10,418 nt of DNA, taken from assembly GCF_030523985.1 (NCBI RefSeq), contig NZ_JAUNHK010000092.1:1-10418 (forward strand). The letters run 5' to 3'. Origin of the DNA: Deinococcus sp. Lineage in GTDB: Bacteria; Deinococcota; Deinococci; Deinococcales; Deinococcaceae. Below, one piece after another: positions 9,355 through 10,418 of the stretch. Every line of letters begins with the position of its first letter. Within the stretch, counting starts at the first letter, position 1. The translations under genes were made by a program, and so were the position numbers. A model generated the notes under the pieces. That model was not told the origin of the DNA, ran no database searches, and worked only from the letters and a program-made list of their open reading frames with translations.

Positions 9355-10418
9355 ATGACGCTGACCTGCCCCACCGCCCACCAGTTGCTCGCGGTGCGGC
9401 CCATGGCTCAGCCCACACCGCTCGACTTCGTGGTGGTCGGCCTCAACCACCAGACCGCGCCCGTGGAAGTGCGTGAACGGGCCGCCGTCCGCGCCGGGCA
9501 GGAGGACGTGCTCCTCGACCACCTCTCGCTCTATGCCCGCGAGGTGATGCTGCTGGCGACCTGCAACCGCACCGAGGTCTATCTGGCCGGAATGCAGGGC
9601 GACCCGCAAGACGCCTTTCAAGACCTCTGGGGCGAGGACTTGCTGGGCCACCTGTACGTGTACCGGGGCGACGAGGCGGTGCGCCACCTCTACCGCGTGA
9701 CCGCCGGACTCGACAGCATGGTCATCGGGGAAACCCAGATTCAGGGCCAGGTCAAGCGGGCCTGGCAGAGTGCGCGTGAACGCGGCCTGAGCGGCACCCT
9801 GCTCAACAAGATTGCCCAGGGCGCCCTGGCCGCAGGCAAGCGTGTGCGCCATGAAACGGGCCTGAGCGACAAGGTCGTGAGCGTGTCGAGCGCCGCCGTG
9901 GAACTGGCCGGGGCCGCGCTGGGTGACCTGTCGCGGCGCACCGCCCTGATTCTGGGCGCAGGCGAAACCGCCGAACTGACCCTGACCCACCTGCGGGCGG
10001 CGGGGGTGCAGGACGTGATCGTGGTCAACCGCACGGCGGAGCGGGCGCAGGTGCTGGCCGACAAACTGGGGGGCCGCGCCTGTCCCGCCGAAGCCCTGGA
10101 AGCCGCGCTGCTTGAAGCCGACGTGGTTATCGCCTCCAGCGCCGCGCCGCACTATGTGGTCGGGCCGCAGGGGGTCAGAAACGCCCTCGCGGCGCGTCCG
10201 GGGCGGGGCATGTTCCTGATCGACATCAGCGTGCCGCGCATCCTCGACCCGGCCATCAGCGAGGTCGCCGGAGCGTACCTGTACAACCTCGACGACCTGA
10301 CCGCCGTGGTGCAGCGCAACATGCAGAGCCGCCGCGCCGCCCTGCCCTACGCCGAGGCCATCGTGCGCGAACTCGGCTCCGAGCTGAGCCGCTGGCACCT
10401 GACCCGCGAAACCCAGCT
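9355..10418 (+). CDS. hemA: Glutamyl-tRNA reductase, C-terminus cut by window edge
   Basis: HemA reduces glutamate carried on tRNA-Glu to glutamate-1-semialdehyde with NADPH, the first committed step of haem synthesis by the C5 pathway. The frame is open for 354 residues to the window edge. Family motifs are VVVGLNHQTAPVEVRER near residues 26-42, the active-site ATCNRTEVYLA with nucleophile Cys70, GLDSMVIGETQIQGQVK at about 118-134, the nucleotide-binding ILGAGETAE (199-207), and the start of the dimerisation domain (VVQRNMQSRRA onward). The N-terminus extends about 20 residues beyond E. coli HemA. The ATG at 9355 is chosen because TATGCT lies seven bases upstream; an in-frame ATG at 9403 (residue 17) would give a product closer in length to E. 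coli but has neither a -10 box nor a Shine-Dalgarno sequence. It is divergent from the kinase-like gene. Confidence 0.96.
   Translation, partial: MTLTCPTAHQLLAVRPMAQPTPLDFVVVGLNHQTAPVEVRERAAVRAGQEDVLLDHLSLYAREVMLLATCNRTEVYLAGMQGDPQDAFQDLWGEDLLGHLYVYRGDEAVRHLYRVTAGLDSMVIGETQIQGQVKRAWQSARERGLSGTLLNKIAQGALAAGKRVRHETGLSDKVVSVSSAAVELAGAALGDLSRRTALILGAGETAELTLTHLRAAGVQDVIVVNRTAERAQVLADKLGGRACPAEALEAALLEADVVIASSAAPHYVVGPQGVRNALAARPGRGMFLIDISVPRILDPAISEVAGAYLYNLDDLTAVVQRNMQSRRAALPYAEAIVRELGSELSRWHLTRETQ

Noticed and set aside
8773..10398. 541-codon open frame on the minus strand opposite hemA and into the kinase-like gene
   Set aside because: It is antisense to the clear hemA frame, and its last part runs in a shifted frame over the kinase-like N-terminus. 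No domain or ribosome-binding site was seen.

Overview
The window looks like chromosomal DNA of a Deinococcus. The evidence is GC-rich coding sequence, an EF-Tu N-terminus with the longer switch-region segment seen in the Deinococcus-Thermus group, an S12 starting PTTQQLLRKG, and three genes that lack a Shine-Dalgarno sequence but carry a TANNNT -10 box 6-8 nt before the start codon, as in the leaderless genes described for this genus. The species cannot be fixed from the window alone. No mobile element, CRISPR, tRNA or rRNA was seen.

Layout, left to right. The left half is a streptomycin-type (str) translation operon on the minus strand, read from right to left: rpsL (S12, TTG start), rpsG (S7), fusA (EF-G), a terminator, a small three-helix membrane protein of unknown function, a second terminator, and then tuf (EF-Tu), which runs off the left edge. 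The spacers between rpsL, rpsG and fusA are 123-127 nt and rich in hairpins. Candidate promoters lie about 240 nt ahead of rpsL and about 190 nt ahead of tuf. Each ribosomal or elongation-factor gene has a clear ribosome-binding site.

Upstream of the str operon, also on the minus strand, are pgm (phosphoglucomutase) and a Nudix hydrolase whose GTG start overlaps the pgm stop by 4 nt, so the two are probably translationally coupled. Ahead of pgm lies a 690-residue protein with a divergent kinase-like domain, a zinc-finger-like cysteine cluster, two membrane helices, coiled coil and a helix-hairpin-helix region. It resembles the YegI-type (COG4248) kinase/HhH proteins. Divergent from it on the plus strand, across a 136-bp spacer, is hemA (glutamyl-tRNA reductase), which is cut by the right edge.

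The translation genes (str operon and tuf) act together in ribosome function. Pgm supplies glucose-1-phosphate for glycogen and cell-surface sugars. HemA starts tetrapyrrole synthesis from charged tRNA-Glu. The kinase-like/HhH membrane protein and the membrane protein between fusA and tuf are the least understood parts. The most notable regulatory features are the leaderless starts, the structured intercistronic spacers, the TTG start of rpsL, and a palindrome ahead of hemA.
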